Positions 22,601 through 30,111 of a stretch of DNA of 40,487 nucleotides are shown in pieces. Under the pieces are notes generated by a model, which saw nothing but the letters and a program-made list of their open reading frames with translations, was not told the DNA's origin and made no database searches. A program made the position numbers and the translations under genes. Origin of the DNA: Geodermatophilaceae bacterium URHA0031 (GTDB lineage Bacteria; Actinomycetota; Actinomycetes; Mycobacteriales; Geodermatophilaceae). How positions within the stretch are numbered: position 1 is the stretch's first letter; the number at the start of each line of letters is the position of its first letter. The stretch lies in contig JHVP01000011.1 in the NCBI GenBank assembly GCA_000620205.1, positions 160,569-201,055 of the forward strand. The letters run 5' to 3'.

Positions 22601-22916
22601 GATCCGGCCGATCAAGCTGCGCGGCGGGCAAGTCGTGCACCAGATCGGCATGCCTTACCACTGGTCCTACAGCGGCATCTCGACCGGCGACTCGGCCAAC
22701 GACCTGCTCGGCATCGTGCTCGACGCGAACACCCACATCCAGGAGGACAAGGTCAGCACCGCCGACATCGTGCCCGGACGGCGTCCGCGCGGGCCGGAGC
22801 TGCTGGAGTTCGTCGAGTCCTACCGCACCCGGGCCGGGGTGGAGTCGGGCAGGGTCGGCGTCAACGGCCGGGCACCCGCCGAGGACCCGAGCGCGATGGA
22901 AGAGGCCGGCGCGTGA
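19623..22916 (+). CDS. fdhA: formate dehydrogenase catalytic subunit, selenoprotein read through an in-frame TAG
   Basis: A 1097-residue molybdopterin enzyme of the FdnG/FdoG class. It oxidises formate to CO2 at a Mo- or W-bis-MGD site and passes electrons to an N-terminal [4Fe-4S] cluster bound by C49, C52, C56 and C84. Codon 187 (20181-20183) is TAG, exactly where FdnG and FdhF have selenocysteine. Homology continues uninterrupted in the same frame: the next residues are His, then TSFGRGGATN, the FdnG equivalents of Sec-His and PTFGRGAMTN. A SECIS hairpin follows. The codon after the Sec position, CAC, encodes the conserved active-site histidine. The final stop is TGA. No twin-arginine signal is seen at the N-terminus (VKTWLDAWPVFRQ). 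GTG 19623 lacks a good Shine-Dalgarno sequence. It is followed by the FeS and membrane subunits. Confidence 0.95.
20181..20183 (+). other. selenocysteine codon UAG (recoded amber)
   Basis: TAG in the frame of fdhA at residue 187, flanked by ARI on one side and HSS on the other, aligning with the Sec of E. coli FdnG (V-Sec-H). In-frame coding continues for 910 more codons. UAG-directed selenocysteine has been reported with tRNA-Sec(CUA) in Geodermatophilus and Blastococcus (Mukai et al. 2016, Facile recoding of selenocysteine in nature). Confidence 0.95.
20181..20213 (+). promoter_or_regulatory. bacterial SECIS element
   Basis: Arms GGTCCCC (20195-20201) and GGGGACC (20207-20213) form a perfect 7-bp stem with loop GGTCT (20202-20206). 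Counting the T of TAG as 1, the loop occupies 22-26, with G23 and U24 at the SelB-contact positions. E. coli fdhF also has GGUCU at 22-26. A U also sits at position 17, as in E. coli, although here it can pair with an A rather than bulge. Confidence 0.92.
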
Positions 22917-22941
22917 GGAACGCAGGTCTTCCGGTGCTCGG

Positions 22942-23142
22942 TCAGCCCTGCTGCGCGTGGGGGCGGATGGTGCGCCAGCCACAGGCGCGGCAGGTGTCCG
23001 CGAGGCGCTCGTCGGTCCTCCAGGACGGGTCGAGCCGGTCGCGCAGCCGTCGGACGTTGGCGGAGCGGACCAGAACGACGTCCGTGCTCTGGCAGTGGCC
23101 ACACGCCCGCTCCGCTGGGCCCAGCACCGTCCTCGTCCGCAT
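22942..23142 (-). CDS. small zinc-ribbon-like protein antisense in the fdhA-fdhB gap (possibly frameshifted)
   Basis: A 66-residue reading frame on the opposite strand within the 394-base gap between fdhA and fdhB. It has CGHC and CRAC pairs about 35 residues apart, with a polar stretch VRRLRDRLDPSWRTDERLADT between, suggesting a zinc ribbon. No good ribosome-binding site precedes ATG 23142. Another frame just upstream begins MSSEHLRYKIIRSHADED, which looks like a natural protein start and would join this one if a single frameshift near 23110-23140 were allowed. So it may be a broken or misread gene of about 80 residues. Function unknown. The remaining fdhA-fdhB gap holds nothing else that I recognise, and no tRNA. 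Confidence 0.5.
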   Translation of the reverse strand: MRTRTVLGPAERACGHCQSTDVVLVRSANVRRLRDRLDPSWRTDERLADTCRACGWRTIRPHAQQG

Positions 23143-23310
23143 GGGACCGGATGATCTTGTACCGCAGGTGCTCGGAGCTCATGTCCACGCGCCGCTGTCC
23201 ACCACTCCGCTCGTGTCGTCACGATCGCTCGCGGGGTCGGTCACCCTCGGTGTCCGTCCTCGAGGTGTCGACGTCGTGGCTCCCCTGCTCGCTACCGGAA
23301 GGTCGCCCCG

Positions 23311-24387
23311 ATGACCGCTGTCAGCTCGGCGAGCCCGGGTCTCAGCAAGGACCACGGCGACCCGGTCACCGGGAACCGGCTCTACGGGCCGCTGCCCGAC
23401 GTGCAGGGCGAGGCGGGCTACGAGACCGACCACCCGGCGCGGGTCGGGTTCTTCACCGACACCTCGGTCTGCATCGGCTGCAAGGCCTGCGAGGTCGCCT
23501 GCAAGGAGTGGAACACGCTCCCGATGGACGACTCGCACGGCACGAGGGACGCCCTGGGGCTGTCCGGGATGTCGTACGACAACACCGGCCAGCTGGGCGC
23601 GAACTCGTGGCGGCACGTGGCGTTCATCGAGCAGAGCCGCGCCGTGGACCTGCCGATGCCGGTGTTCGGGCGGCCCGGCGATGACCGGCAGGACGCCGGG
23701 CAGCCGGTCAACCCGATCAGCCCGCAGGCCGACAGCACGCTGAACGCGCAGACCAGCGTGCTGAACGCCGAGTCGCTGAGCCAGTTCGACCCGCAGACCG
23801 GGCAGAGCGGCAGCGACAAGCAGATCCGCTGGCTGATGTCCTCCGACGTGTGCAAGCACTGCACGCACGCCGGCTGCCTGGACGTCTGCCCGACCGGTGC
23901 GCTGTTTCGCACCGAGTTCGGCACGGTCGTCGTCCAGGGCGACATCTGCAACGGCTGCGGCTACTGCGTGCCCGCCTGCCCCTACGGCGTCATCGACAAG
24001 CGCGAGGACGACGGCCGGGTCTTCAAGTGCACGATGTGCTACGACCGGCTGACCGACGGGCTGCAGCCGGCCTGTGCCACCGCCTGCCCGACCCAGTCGA
24101 TCCAGTTCGGCGACCTCGACGAGCTACAGGCCCGGGCCGACGCCCGGCTCGCCACGCTCAAGGGCCAGGGGGTGGAGACGGCGCGGCTCTACGGCCGGGA
24201 CGAGGACGACGGGGTCGGCGGCAACGGGGCGTTCTTCCTGCTGCTCGACGAGCCCGAGGTCTACGGCCTGCCGCCGGACCCGATCGTCACGACCCGCGAC
24301 CTGCCGTCGATGTGGAAGGCCGCGGCGACCGGTGCGGCCGTCATCGTCGGCGTCGTGGCCTCGGCCTTCGTGGGACGCAGGCGATGA
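23311..24387 (+). CDS. fdhB: formate dehydrogenase iron-sulfur subunit
   Basis: A 358-residue electron-transfer subunit with four ferredoxin-type clusters. The first motif is C54-C57-C60-C64 (CIGCKACEVAC), followed by CKHCTHAGCLDVCP, CNGCGYCVPACP and CTMCYDRLTDGLQPACATACP. This matches FdnH/HybA-type subunits. A long insertion of about 100 residues rich in Asp, Gln and Ser separates the first and second motifs (around 65-165). A single C-terminal hydrophobic helix (AAATGAAVIVGVVASAFVG), followed by RRR, probably anchors it to the membrane. It would relay electrons from the catalytic subunit to the NrfD-type subunit. GGAAGG precedes the ATG. The stop codon is the first part of a 26-bp palindrome. 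Confidence 0.92.
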   Translation: MTAVSSASPGLSKDHGDPVTGNRLYGPLPDVQGEAGYETDHPARVGFFTDTSVCIGCKACEVACKEWNTLPMDDSHGTRDALGLSGMSYDNTGQLGANSWRHVAFIEQSRAVDLPMPVFGRPGDDRQDAGQPVNPISPQADSTLNAQTSVLNAESLSQFDPQTGQSGSDKQIRWLMSSDVCKHCTHAGCLDVCPTGALFRTEFGTVVVQGDICNGCGYCVPACPYGVIDKREDDGRVFKCTMCYDRLTDGLQPACATACPTQSIQFGDLDELQARADARLATLKGQGVETARLYGRDEDDGVGGNGAFFLLLDEPEVYGLPPDPIVTTRDLPSMWKAAATGAAVIVGVVASAFVGRRR

Positions 24388-24412
24388 GGGCCATGGTGGC
24401 CACCATGGCCCT
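24387..24412. repeat. 26-bp perfect palindrome between fdhB and the membrane subunit gene
   Basis: 24387-24399 and 24400-24412 are exact reverse complements with no spacer; the centre reads CATGGTGGCCACCATG. It begins on the last base of the fdhB stop and ends 12 bases before the next start. As RNA it would form a stable hairpin between the two cistrons, so it could tune translation or decay of the message. Confidence 0.85.
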
Positions 24413-24424
24413 GAGGGAGGCCGC

Positions 24425-25594
24425 GTGACCGAGTCGACCGGCAACGAGCCGGCGGGCCAGGCACCGGTGACGCCGGGTGCCGGGTGGCACCGGGCCGGTG
24501 GGGAGGACCTCACCCGGCCGCGGCGCAAGCGCCGCCGCGGCGGTGGTGGCGGCTGGGGCAGTGGCAACCGCGAGGCGGCCATGGTGCCCGAGGCGGAGTT
24601 CAGCTCCTACTACGGCCGGCAGATCATCAAGTCGCCGACCTGGAAGAACCCCGAGGTCCCGCTCTACTTCTTCCTGGGCGGTGCCGCCGGGACGTCGTCG
24701 GTCATCGGCGCGCTCGCCGAGTTCACCGGTCGCCCGAAGCTGGCACGCAACGCGGAGTACACCGCCGGCATCGGCGCGCTGGCCTCGGTGGTGCTGCTGA
24801 TCGACGACCTGGGCCGGCCGGAGCGGTTCCTGCACATGCTGCGGGTGTTCAAGCCGACGTCACCGCTGTCGGTGGGCTCCTACATCCTGTCGCCGTTCAG
24901 CGCGTTCACCTCCGCGGCCGCCGGGATCCGGCTGCTGGAGCTCGAGCCGGTGTTGAGGCTGGCCGCGAAGGCGCTGCCGTTCCTTCCCAGCCTGGCGGGG
25001 GCGTTCCCGGCGCTGCGCAAGGCGTCGGCGGTCGGCGCGGCGGCGTTCGGCGGGCCGATGGCGACCTACACCGCGGTGCTGATCGCCAACACCGCCGTCC
25101 CGTCGTGGCACGCGCCGCACGACGAGCTGCCGTTCGTGTTCGCCGGGTCGGCGATGGCCGCCGGTGGTGGCATCACCATGGCGCTGACGCCGGTCGACGA
25201 GGCCGGGCCGTCGCGGAAGGTGGCACTGTCCGGGGTGGCGCTCGAGCTGGCCGCCATCCACCGGGTGGAGCACGGGCACGGCATCGTCAGCGAGCCCTAC
25301 CACCTGGGCAAGGCCGGGAAGCTGCTGCGCGCGGCGAAGGCCTGCACGGTGGGCGGTGCCGGGGTGACGGCGCTGCTCGGGCGCACCCGGGCCGGTGGAG
25401 TGCTCGGCGGGTTGCTGCTGGCGGCCGGCTCGGTGATGACCCGGATGGGCATCTTCGAGGCGGGCATGGCCAGCGCCAAGGACCCGAAGTACACCGTCAT
25501 CCCGCAGCGCGAGCGTCTCGAGGCGCGCCAGGCCGAGGCCGCTGCGCGGGCCGGCACCGACGACCCGCACGAGGCCAGGTCCGTCGTCCGCTGA
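24425..25594 (+). CDS. NrfD/PsrC-type membrane subunit of formate dehydrogenase
   Basis: A 389-residue integral membrane protein. After a polar, Arg/Gly-rich cytoplasmic N-terminus (RRKRRRGGGGGWGSG) and the segment ending YYGRQIIKSPTW, about eight helices follow. The family signature is LYFFLGGAAGTSSVIGALAE and VVLLIDDLGRPERFLHMLRVFKP, with TSPLSVGSYILS after it. NrfD-family subunits carry no haem and pass electrons from the FeS subunit to menaquinone, unlike the cytochrome b subunit FdnI of E. coli. GTG 24425 has GAGGGAGG just before it; readings further upstream would overlap fdhB in another frame. The last gene of the fdh set is followed by a small hairpin at 25607. Confidence 0.9.
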   Translation: MTESTGNEPAGQAPVTPGAGWHRAGGEDLTRPRRKRRRGGGGGWGSGNREAAMVPEAEFSSYYGRQIIKSPTWKNPEVPLYFFLGGAAGTSSVIGALAEFTGRPKLARNAEYTAGIGALASVVLLIDDLGRPERFLHMLRVFKPTSPLSVGSYILSPFSAFTSAAAGIRLLELEPVLRLAAKALPFLPSLAGAFPALRKASAVGAAAFGGPMATYTAVLIANTAVPSWHAPHDELPFVFAGSAMAAGGGITMALTPVDEAGPSRKVALSGVALELAAIHRVEHGHGIVSEPYHLGKAGKLLRAAKACTVGGAGVTALLGRTRAGGVLGGLLLAAGSVMTRMGIFEAGMASAKDPKYTVIPQRERLEARQAEAAARAGTDDPHEARSVVR

Positions 25595-25606
25595 GTACTG
25601 GTCCGT

Positions 25607-25625
25607 GCCGCCGGAACTCGGCGGC
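25607..25625 (+). terminator. hairpin after the fdh genes
   Basis: GCCGCCG (25607-25613) and CGGCGGC (25619-25625) pair around a GAACT loop, 12 bases after the membrane subunit stop. There is no T-run. It may terminate the fdh message. The rest of 25595-25766 shows no gene. Confidence 0.5.
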
Positions 25626-25766
25626 CCGGGTCCCGGCGGGTCGATGGACAGGGGTCCGGCCGCGACCTGTCGGATGGTGCTGCAACGACGAGGACCTCGG
25701 ATGACGTCCGCTGTTCATGGAGGCAGCTCGGCGGCGTGCAACAGCGAGTGAGGCGCGAGGTGGCTC

Positions 25767-26363
25767 TCACGGCCCTGGTGCGGTGGTGCGAGGTCCCGTG
25801 ACGCGGTGGGAGCCCACCATGGGCGACCAGGTCACCAGTTGGGCTGCCTGGCGCCTCAGCTCGGCCGTGATGGCCTGCTGATCGAGATCCTCCAGGTACA
25901 CCGACGGTGCGACGAGCCCGAGGCCGGCGACGACCTCATCGTTCCCATCTCGGAGCGGTGCCGCGATCGAGGTGACCTCATCTCGCAGTCCGCCAGCGAC
26001 GAGGTCGTGCCCGGCCGCACGCACCCGGGCCAGCCGCAGGGCCAGCAACGCGGGGTTGCGGAGGGCCACCGGAGCGCGCTGGAGTCGGCTCAGGCGACGT
26101 TCCAGCACGTCCGCCGGCGCCCAGGCCAGTAGCACGTGCAGCAGCGCTTCCGTCCCGGGGAGCATCACGCTGCCGTCCATCGGCGGGATGGCGAGCGGCT
26201 GCGGCGGGGGATCGCAGCGGAGGAGGCAGCGCAGGGAGTCGTCGGACCAGCCCACCACGAGCACCGTCCCACCGGTGGCCGAGGCCAGCTCCCGCATCGC
26301 GTCCGTCCCGGCCCGCCCCGGTGCATCGGTGACGGTGTTCCGTTCGAAGTGTGTGGTCTGCAT
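25767..26363 (-). CDS. IclR-effector-domain-like protein without DNA-binding domain
   Basis: A 198-residue protein resembling only the C-terminal ligand-binding domain of IclR regulators. Recognisable pieces are GTVLVVGWSD, PGTEALLHVLLAWAP (counterpart of 'aaGkAlLA'), ALRLARVRAAGHDLVAGGLRDEVTSIAAPLRDGNDEVVAGLGLVAP (the conserved 'G..sIAaPvrd..g.vvaalsv.gP' region), and a C-terminal helix. The N-terminal ~30 residues are too short for a winged helix, so it probably cannot bind DNA alone. It could be a ligand sensor or a decayed regulator. It is convergent with the fdh genes. The small-molecule ligand is unknown. Confidence 0.65.
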   Translation of the reverse strand: MQTTHFERNTVTDAPGRAGTDAMRELASATGGTVLVVGWSDDSLRCLLRCDPPPQPLAIPPMDGSVMLPGTEALLHVLLAWAPADVLERRLSRLQRAPVALRNPALLALRLARVRAAGHDLVAGGLRDEVTSIAAPLRDGNDEVVAGLGLVAPSVYLEDLDQQAITAELRRQAAQLVTWSPMVGSHRVTGPRTTAPGP

Positions 26364-26820
26364 GGCCGTTCAGCCCCCGTCGTCCCCGTGGTCCCGCTGT
26401 CGGATGTCTGCTGTTCACCTGCTGCGCATGTGCCGGCATCCGTCGCCGGCGGCCAGTACAACCCATGCGACTACTCGCCGTCGAGCCGTGCTATCAATCG
26501 TGAAGCCCGAACGGTGCCTGGCAGCTTGTTGTGACAGGGCCTCCTGAATGTCCCACGCAGTCTGTGTCGGGGGTACTGACAACGGACGTCCCGGTCAAAG
26601 GGCGTGAGTCCGGTTGAGCAGGGAACCACCGCGCCTCGACCGACTTCTTGCGGTTGACTGCCTGGGACATTGCAGCATCGCGATCGAGGTCGACCTCGTG
26701 ACGGACCTCCACGGCCACTCCTTGGGGTGGCGGTCAGGGGCGAGTGGACAGAAGAGCGAGTCGAGGCAAGTACGTTGCTGAGTGGCGTGGCGTGAGGCTC
26801 AACATGGGAGAGAGTGGCGA
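26364..26820. other. intergenic region ahead of the polysaccharide genes
   Basis: 457 bases without a convincing gene; the DNA becomes visibly less GC-rich here. A perfect 14-bp palindrome CGAGGTCGACCTCG lies at 26685-26698, and a TTGACT resembling a -35 box at 26654-26659 lacks a convincing -10. Promoters for the divergent IclR-like and glycosyltransferase genes should lie here. A 74-codon minus-strand frame within it looks random. Confidence 0.5.
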
Positions 26821-28575
26821 GTGTCGATCCGAGACGGCGTGCAGTTCTCCATCGTCGTCCCCACTCATGCCCGACGAGATGTCCTCATGAAGTCGATGGG
26901 CGCAATGTGCAGCCTGGTGGCACCCTGGCCCATCGAACTCATCGTCGTCGTCGACGGCTCGGTTGATGGCAGCGCAGAAGCTGCCGAGAGCATCACGATG
27001 CCTTTCCCCACGGTTGTCATATGGCAGGAGAACAAGGGCTCCGCGGCTGCCAGGAACAGAGGCGCAGCCGAGGCTCGTGGGAAGTACATCTTGTTCCTGG
27101 ATGACGACATGCAGGTAGCTCCCGACCTGCTCGTCCACCATGACCGGCTGCTCGGTGCTGGAGCTGACGCCGTTGTCGGTCACATCCCTGTGCATCCCGA
27201 CTCGCCGCGCAGCCTGCTGACCGACGGGGTCGAGCGGTGGGCGGAGCACCGTCACCGACGGCTGGTTCGTTCGGATGGGCAGTTGCGCCTGTCGGATCTG
27301 ATCACCGGGCAACTGTCCGTCCGGACCGATGTCTTCGAGGCGTCAGGCGGGTTCGACGAGGACCTCAACCGCGGTGGCACGTTCGGCGCGGAGGACACCG
27401 ACTTCTTGTACCGCCTGCTGCAGTCCGGGGCGCGCGTCCGGTACGCGCCCCATGCGATCGCCCACCAGTTGTACGTGGTCCGACCCCGGCGGAATCTCCA
27501 ACAATGGCGTCAGGCAGGACGGGCGGACGCGATGCTGGCCCGTAAGCACCCTGAGTTGGTGAGTCAGTTGGTGACCTCCCACGGAGGGCGCACTCTCCTC
27601 GGGCGCGCTCTGCGTGCGCTGGCGCCCATCGTCCCGGAGACCATGGTCGAGTCGGCGGCACGCCTGGTGGTCGATCGGGCTTCGTCGGGTGCCCGGGACT
27701 GGCCTACCCGTTGGGCCTTCACGAGGATGAGAGACGCTCACTACTGGCGCGGGGTCCGCGAGGGTGGCGGCTTCCGTGTTGCTGCTGAGGGACCCGCGAT
27801 ATTGGCCTTCCACGCGATCGAAGACGTGGAGGACGCCGTCATCGGGGAGTACTGCGTCTCGCCTGAGCGGTTTGCTGCGCACGTCGAGGCGTTGGAGAAA
27901 GCTGGCGTCGCGTGGATCGGTGCCGAGGAGCTGCTGTCCTTCCTCGACGGCGCACCGGTCCCTCCACAGGCAGTCCTGCTCACCTTCGACGACGCATACG
28001 CGAGCCTCTACTCCCACGCCGTCCCGGTGCTCCGAGACCGGAGAGTCCCGGCCCTGGTCCTGCCCGTGACCGGTCGCCTGGGCTCGACCAACACGTGGGA
28101 CACGGCGAGGGGCGCGACAGAGCTCCGGTTGTTGTCCACGGCGCAACTGCGGTGGATGTCCGAGCAGAACTGGGCGATAGGCACGCACAGTCGGACCCAC
28201 CCACACATGGTGCGGCTGTCCTCGTCGGCCCTGTCCGATGAGTTGGCCGGTGCACTGGAGGACATGAAGGCAGCCGACGTGCCGGTCGTTCCGGTCATCG
28301 CCTATCCCCACGGGGAGCACGACGTCCGCGTCCGTGCAGCCGCCCGCAGAGCCGGTTACGTCATCGGACTCGCGCTCGACGGAGGAAAGGTCGAACGGCG
28401 ACACTCGAGGTTCGCACTTCCTCGCATAGAAGTGACACGCGAGACCAGCCCAGACGAGATAGTTGCCCTCGTCCGCCGGCCGCAGTCCCGCTCGTTGCGA
28501 CGATACGAACGCGAGCTGCGTTGGGCCGTGCGCACTGCGCTCGCCGTTGTCAGGCTCGGGCCGTTGGGCAAGTGA
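26821..28575 (+). CDS. GT2 glycosyltransferase fused to a NodB-type polysaccharide deacetylase
   Basis: A 584-residue two-domain protein. Residues ~8-260 are a GT-A family 2 glycosyltransferase: SIVVPTHARRD, VVVDGSVDGS, NKGSAAARNRG, the metal-binding FLDDDM with Asp94-96, then GFDEDL and GAEDTDFLYRL. Residues ~330-570 are a CE4 deacetylase: LLTFDD at 388-391 (catalytic and metal Asp), GTHSRTH with His456 and His460 as zinc ligands, and AYPHGEHD. No signal peptide or membrane helix is visible, so both domains seem cytoplasmic, suggesting N-deacetylation of a nucleotide- or lipid-linked sugar rather than of secreted polymer. GTG 26821 follows GGGAGAG by about 8 bases. It is the first gene of the polysaccharide region. 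Confidence 0.85.
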   Translation: MSIRDGVQFSIVVPTHARRDVLMKSMGAMCSLVAPWPIELIVVVDGSVDGSAEAAESITMPFPTVVIWQENKGSAAARNRGAAEARGKYILFLDDDMQVAPDLLVHHDRLLGAGADAVVGHIPVHPDSPRSLLTDGVERWAEHRHRRLVRSDGQLRLSDLITGQLSVRTDVFEASGGFDEDLNRGGTFGAEDTDFLYRLLQSGARVRYAPHAIAHQLYVVRPRRNLQQWRQAGRADAMLARKHPELVSQLVTSHGGRTLLGRALRALAPIVPETMVESAARLVVDRASSGARDWPTRWAFTRMRDAHYWRGVREGGGFRVAAEGPAILAFHAIEDVEDAVIGEYCVSPERFAAHVEALEKAGVAWIGAEELLSFLDGAPVPPQAVLLTFDDAYASLYSHAVPVLRDRRVPALVLPVTGRLGSTNTWDTARGATELRLLSTAQLRWMSEQNWAIGTHSRTHPHMVRLSSSALSDELAGALEDMKAADVPVVPVIAYPHGEHDVRVRAAARRAGYVIGLALDGGKVERRHSRFALPRIEVTRETSPDEIVALVRRPQSRSLRRYERELRWAVRTALAVVRLGPLGK

Positions 28576-28630
28576 TCCCGATTGCAGTCAGGCGCTCGAA
28601 CGGCGGGGCATTTTCGAGGAGGTCCGGACG

Positions 28631-29170
28631 ATGAGCACGACTGGGCATGGTGATGAGAGACGACGCTTCTCCACCTGGGTCTTCCAGGACTGGCGGGCCA
28701 ACACCCGCTATCCGGATTCACAGGTGATCCTGGTGTGCTTTCGCCTGGCTCAATGGTCGTACACGCACTGGGGAAGGCCAGGGCTGGTGTTGTCCTTGGC
28801 CTATCGATTCTTCGTCTCCCTGTTCTTCAGCGTCGAACTGCCCTACCAGGCCGAGGTGGGTCCCCGGCTGCGCATCTTCCATCCGCACAGCATCGTGCTG
28901 AACCCCGGTGTGCGGTTGGGCGCGGACTGCGTCTTGCGGCAGAGCGTGACGATCGGGAACGCCGTACGCCGAGATGGGTCGGAGAAGGGGATAGCCAGCG
29001 CCGGTGACGGTGTGGAGTTCGGGGCGGGGTGCGTCGTGGTCGGCGCCGTGCACGTCGGGGACCACGCACGCATCGGTGCTCTGACCCTGGTCACGGAGGA
29101 CGTGCCTCCGCGCGGCGTCGTCCTTGGCAACCCCGGGCGGCTCGTACGGGTTGACGATGGCGGGGCGTGA
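28631..29170 (+). CDS. hexapeptide-repeat (left-handed beta-helix) acetyltransferase
   Basis: A 179-residue protein related to serine O-acetyltransferases and exopolysaccharide acetyltransferases. The C-terminal half carries the hexapeptide pattern: IVLNPGVRLGADCVLRQSVTIGN, GDGVEFGAGCVVVGAVHVGDHARIGALTLVTEDVPPRGVVLGNPGRLV. The N-terminal part has an aromatic helix (WVFQDWRANTRY) and a hydrophobic stretch. It probably transfers acetyl from acetyl-CoA to a sugar or its lipid carrier. GAGGAGG lies 8 bases before ATG 28631. It lies 55 bases after the GT2-deacetylase gene and 51 before the next GT2, so a three-gene transcription unit is likely. Confidence 0.85.
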   Translation: MSTTGHGDERRRFSTWVFQDWRANTRYPDSQVILVCFRLAQWSYTHWGRPGLVLSLAYRFFVSLFFSVELPYQAEVGPRLRIFHPHSIVLNPGVRLGADCVLRQSVTIGNAVRRDGSEKGIASAGDGVEFGAGCVVVGAVHVGDHARIGALTLVTEDVPPRGVVLGNPGRLVRVDDGGA

Positions 29171-29221
29171 GACGAGTGCGCCGGGCGCTCCGAAGCTCGT
29201 CGTGAGGATTGGGACGTCCAG

Positions 29222-30106
29222 GTGAACGCCCCGATCACCGTGATCCTCCCCGTGCGGAACGGCGCGCGGACCATCGCCTCAGCCGTCCGCTCCACACTGC
29301 GGGCACTGCCGCAGAACGGCAAGGTGCTCATCCACGACGACGCCAGCAGCGACGACACGTACACGGTCCTGGACGGCATCTCGGATCCACGGGTGATCGT
29401 CCTCCGCAGCGAACAGCCTCGTGGGGTCGCCGGCGGCTTGAACTACCTGCTGGATCAGGTCGACACGCCTGTCGTCGCCCGCATGGACGCCGATGACGTG
29501 GTCTTGCCGTGGCGGTTCTCGGCTCAGCTGGCTGCGGTCAAGCGCGGCGCCGACGTCGTCTGGTCGACCGTGGTCGCCCTCTCGGATGTTCCAGGGCGGT
29601 TGCGCCCCCCACCGCCGATCGGCATCTCGGCAGCGGCGATGCCCCTGCACATGCTGTTCGGGAACTGCGTCGCGCACTCGACGATGCTCGCGCGGACGGA
29701 GGTCCTCCGCAGAGCCGGCGGGTACCGCCCTGTGTTGGCTGAGGACTACGAACTCTGGCTCCGCCTGTGTACGGAGGACGTGCCAGCGGTGAGACTGGCG
29801 GTGCCGACCCTGATCTACAGGTTTCACCCGGGACAGGCGACTGCCGCGGACGGCTACAGCCGGCGGGCGTGGTCGGAGCCAGCGTTGCGGGCCTCTTACA
29901 CCGCCCTGTCTCAGCGGGTGCTGGGTCTGGAGCCGCGGTGGTACGACGAACTCGCCGGAGCGGGGGGCCCTCCCGAGATGGGCGGTCAGGGGTTGGCCGT
30001 GCTGGCGGATGCGGTGGACAGCAGGTCCAGGGATCTGTCAGCGGCGCAGCGGGCCTTCCTCAGGCGCAAGGTGCAGGCAGTGCTGCGCACCGCGTCGGCC
30101 AACTGA
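29222..30106 (+). CDS. GT2 glycosyltransferase
   Basis: A 294-residue family-2 glycosyltransferase. Motifs: ITVILPVRNGARTIASAV (nucleotide-binding start), IHDDASSDDT, the metal-binding VARMDADDV, HSTMLARTEVLRRAGGY and the catalytic-base region AEDYELWLRL. It has no membrane helix. It is the third gene in the plus-strand run, with a GTG start at 29222 and a GGGACGTCCAGG leader. The donor sugar is unknown. A strong terminator hairpin follows, shared with the convergent GT2 gene. Confidence 0.87.
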   Translation: MNAPITVILPVRNGARTIASAVRSTLRALPQNGKVLIHDDASSDDTYTVLDGISDPRVIVLRSEQPRGVAGGLNYLLDQVDTPVVARMDADDVVLPWRFSAQLAAVKRGADVVWSTVVALSDVPGRLRPPPPIGISAAAMPLHMLFGNCVAHSTMLARTEVLRRAGGYRPVLAEDYELWLRLCTEDVPAVRLAVPTLIYRFHPGQATAADGYSRRAWSEPALRASYTALSQRVLGLEPRWYDELAGAGGPPEMGGQGLAVLADAVDSRSRDLSAAQRAFLRRKVQAVLRTASAN

Positions 30107-30111
30107 CATCA

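Noticed and set aside
19623..22916. Reading fdhA as a pseudogene or as two separate genes broken by an amber stop.
   Set aside because: Frame, homology and SECIS are intact on both sides of the TAG, and the TAG aligns with the known selenocysteine of the family.
19671..23222. A 1183-codon open frame on the minus strand across fdhA.
   Set aside because: It lies antisense to a well-supported gene, with His/Gly/Arg/Asp/Val-rich low-complexity translation; a GC-rich shadow frame.
22917..23310. A tRNA-Sec gene in the fdhA-fdhB gap.
   Set aside because: No cloverleaf, T-loop GTTCGA-type sequence or long variable arm could be found; the gene must be elsewhere in the genome.
26494..26718. A 74-codon minus-strand gene ahead of the polysaccharide locus.
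   Set aside because: No ribosome-binding site, no recognisable motif and composition like non-coding DNA.
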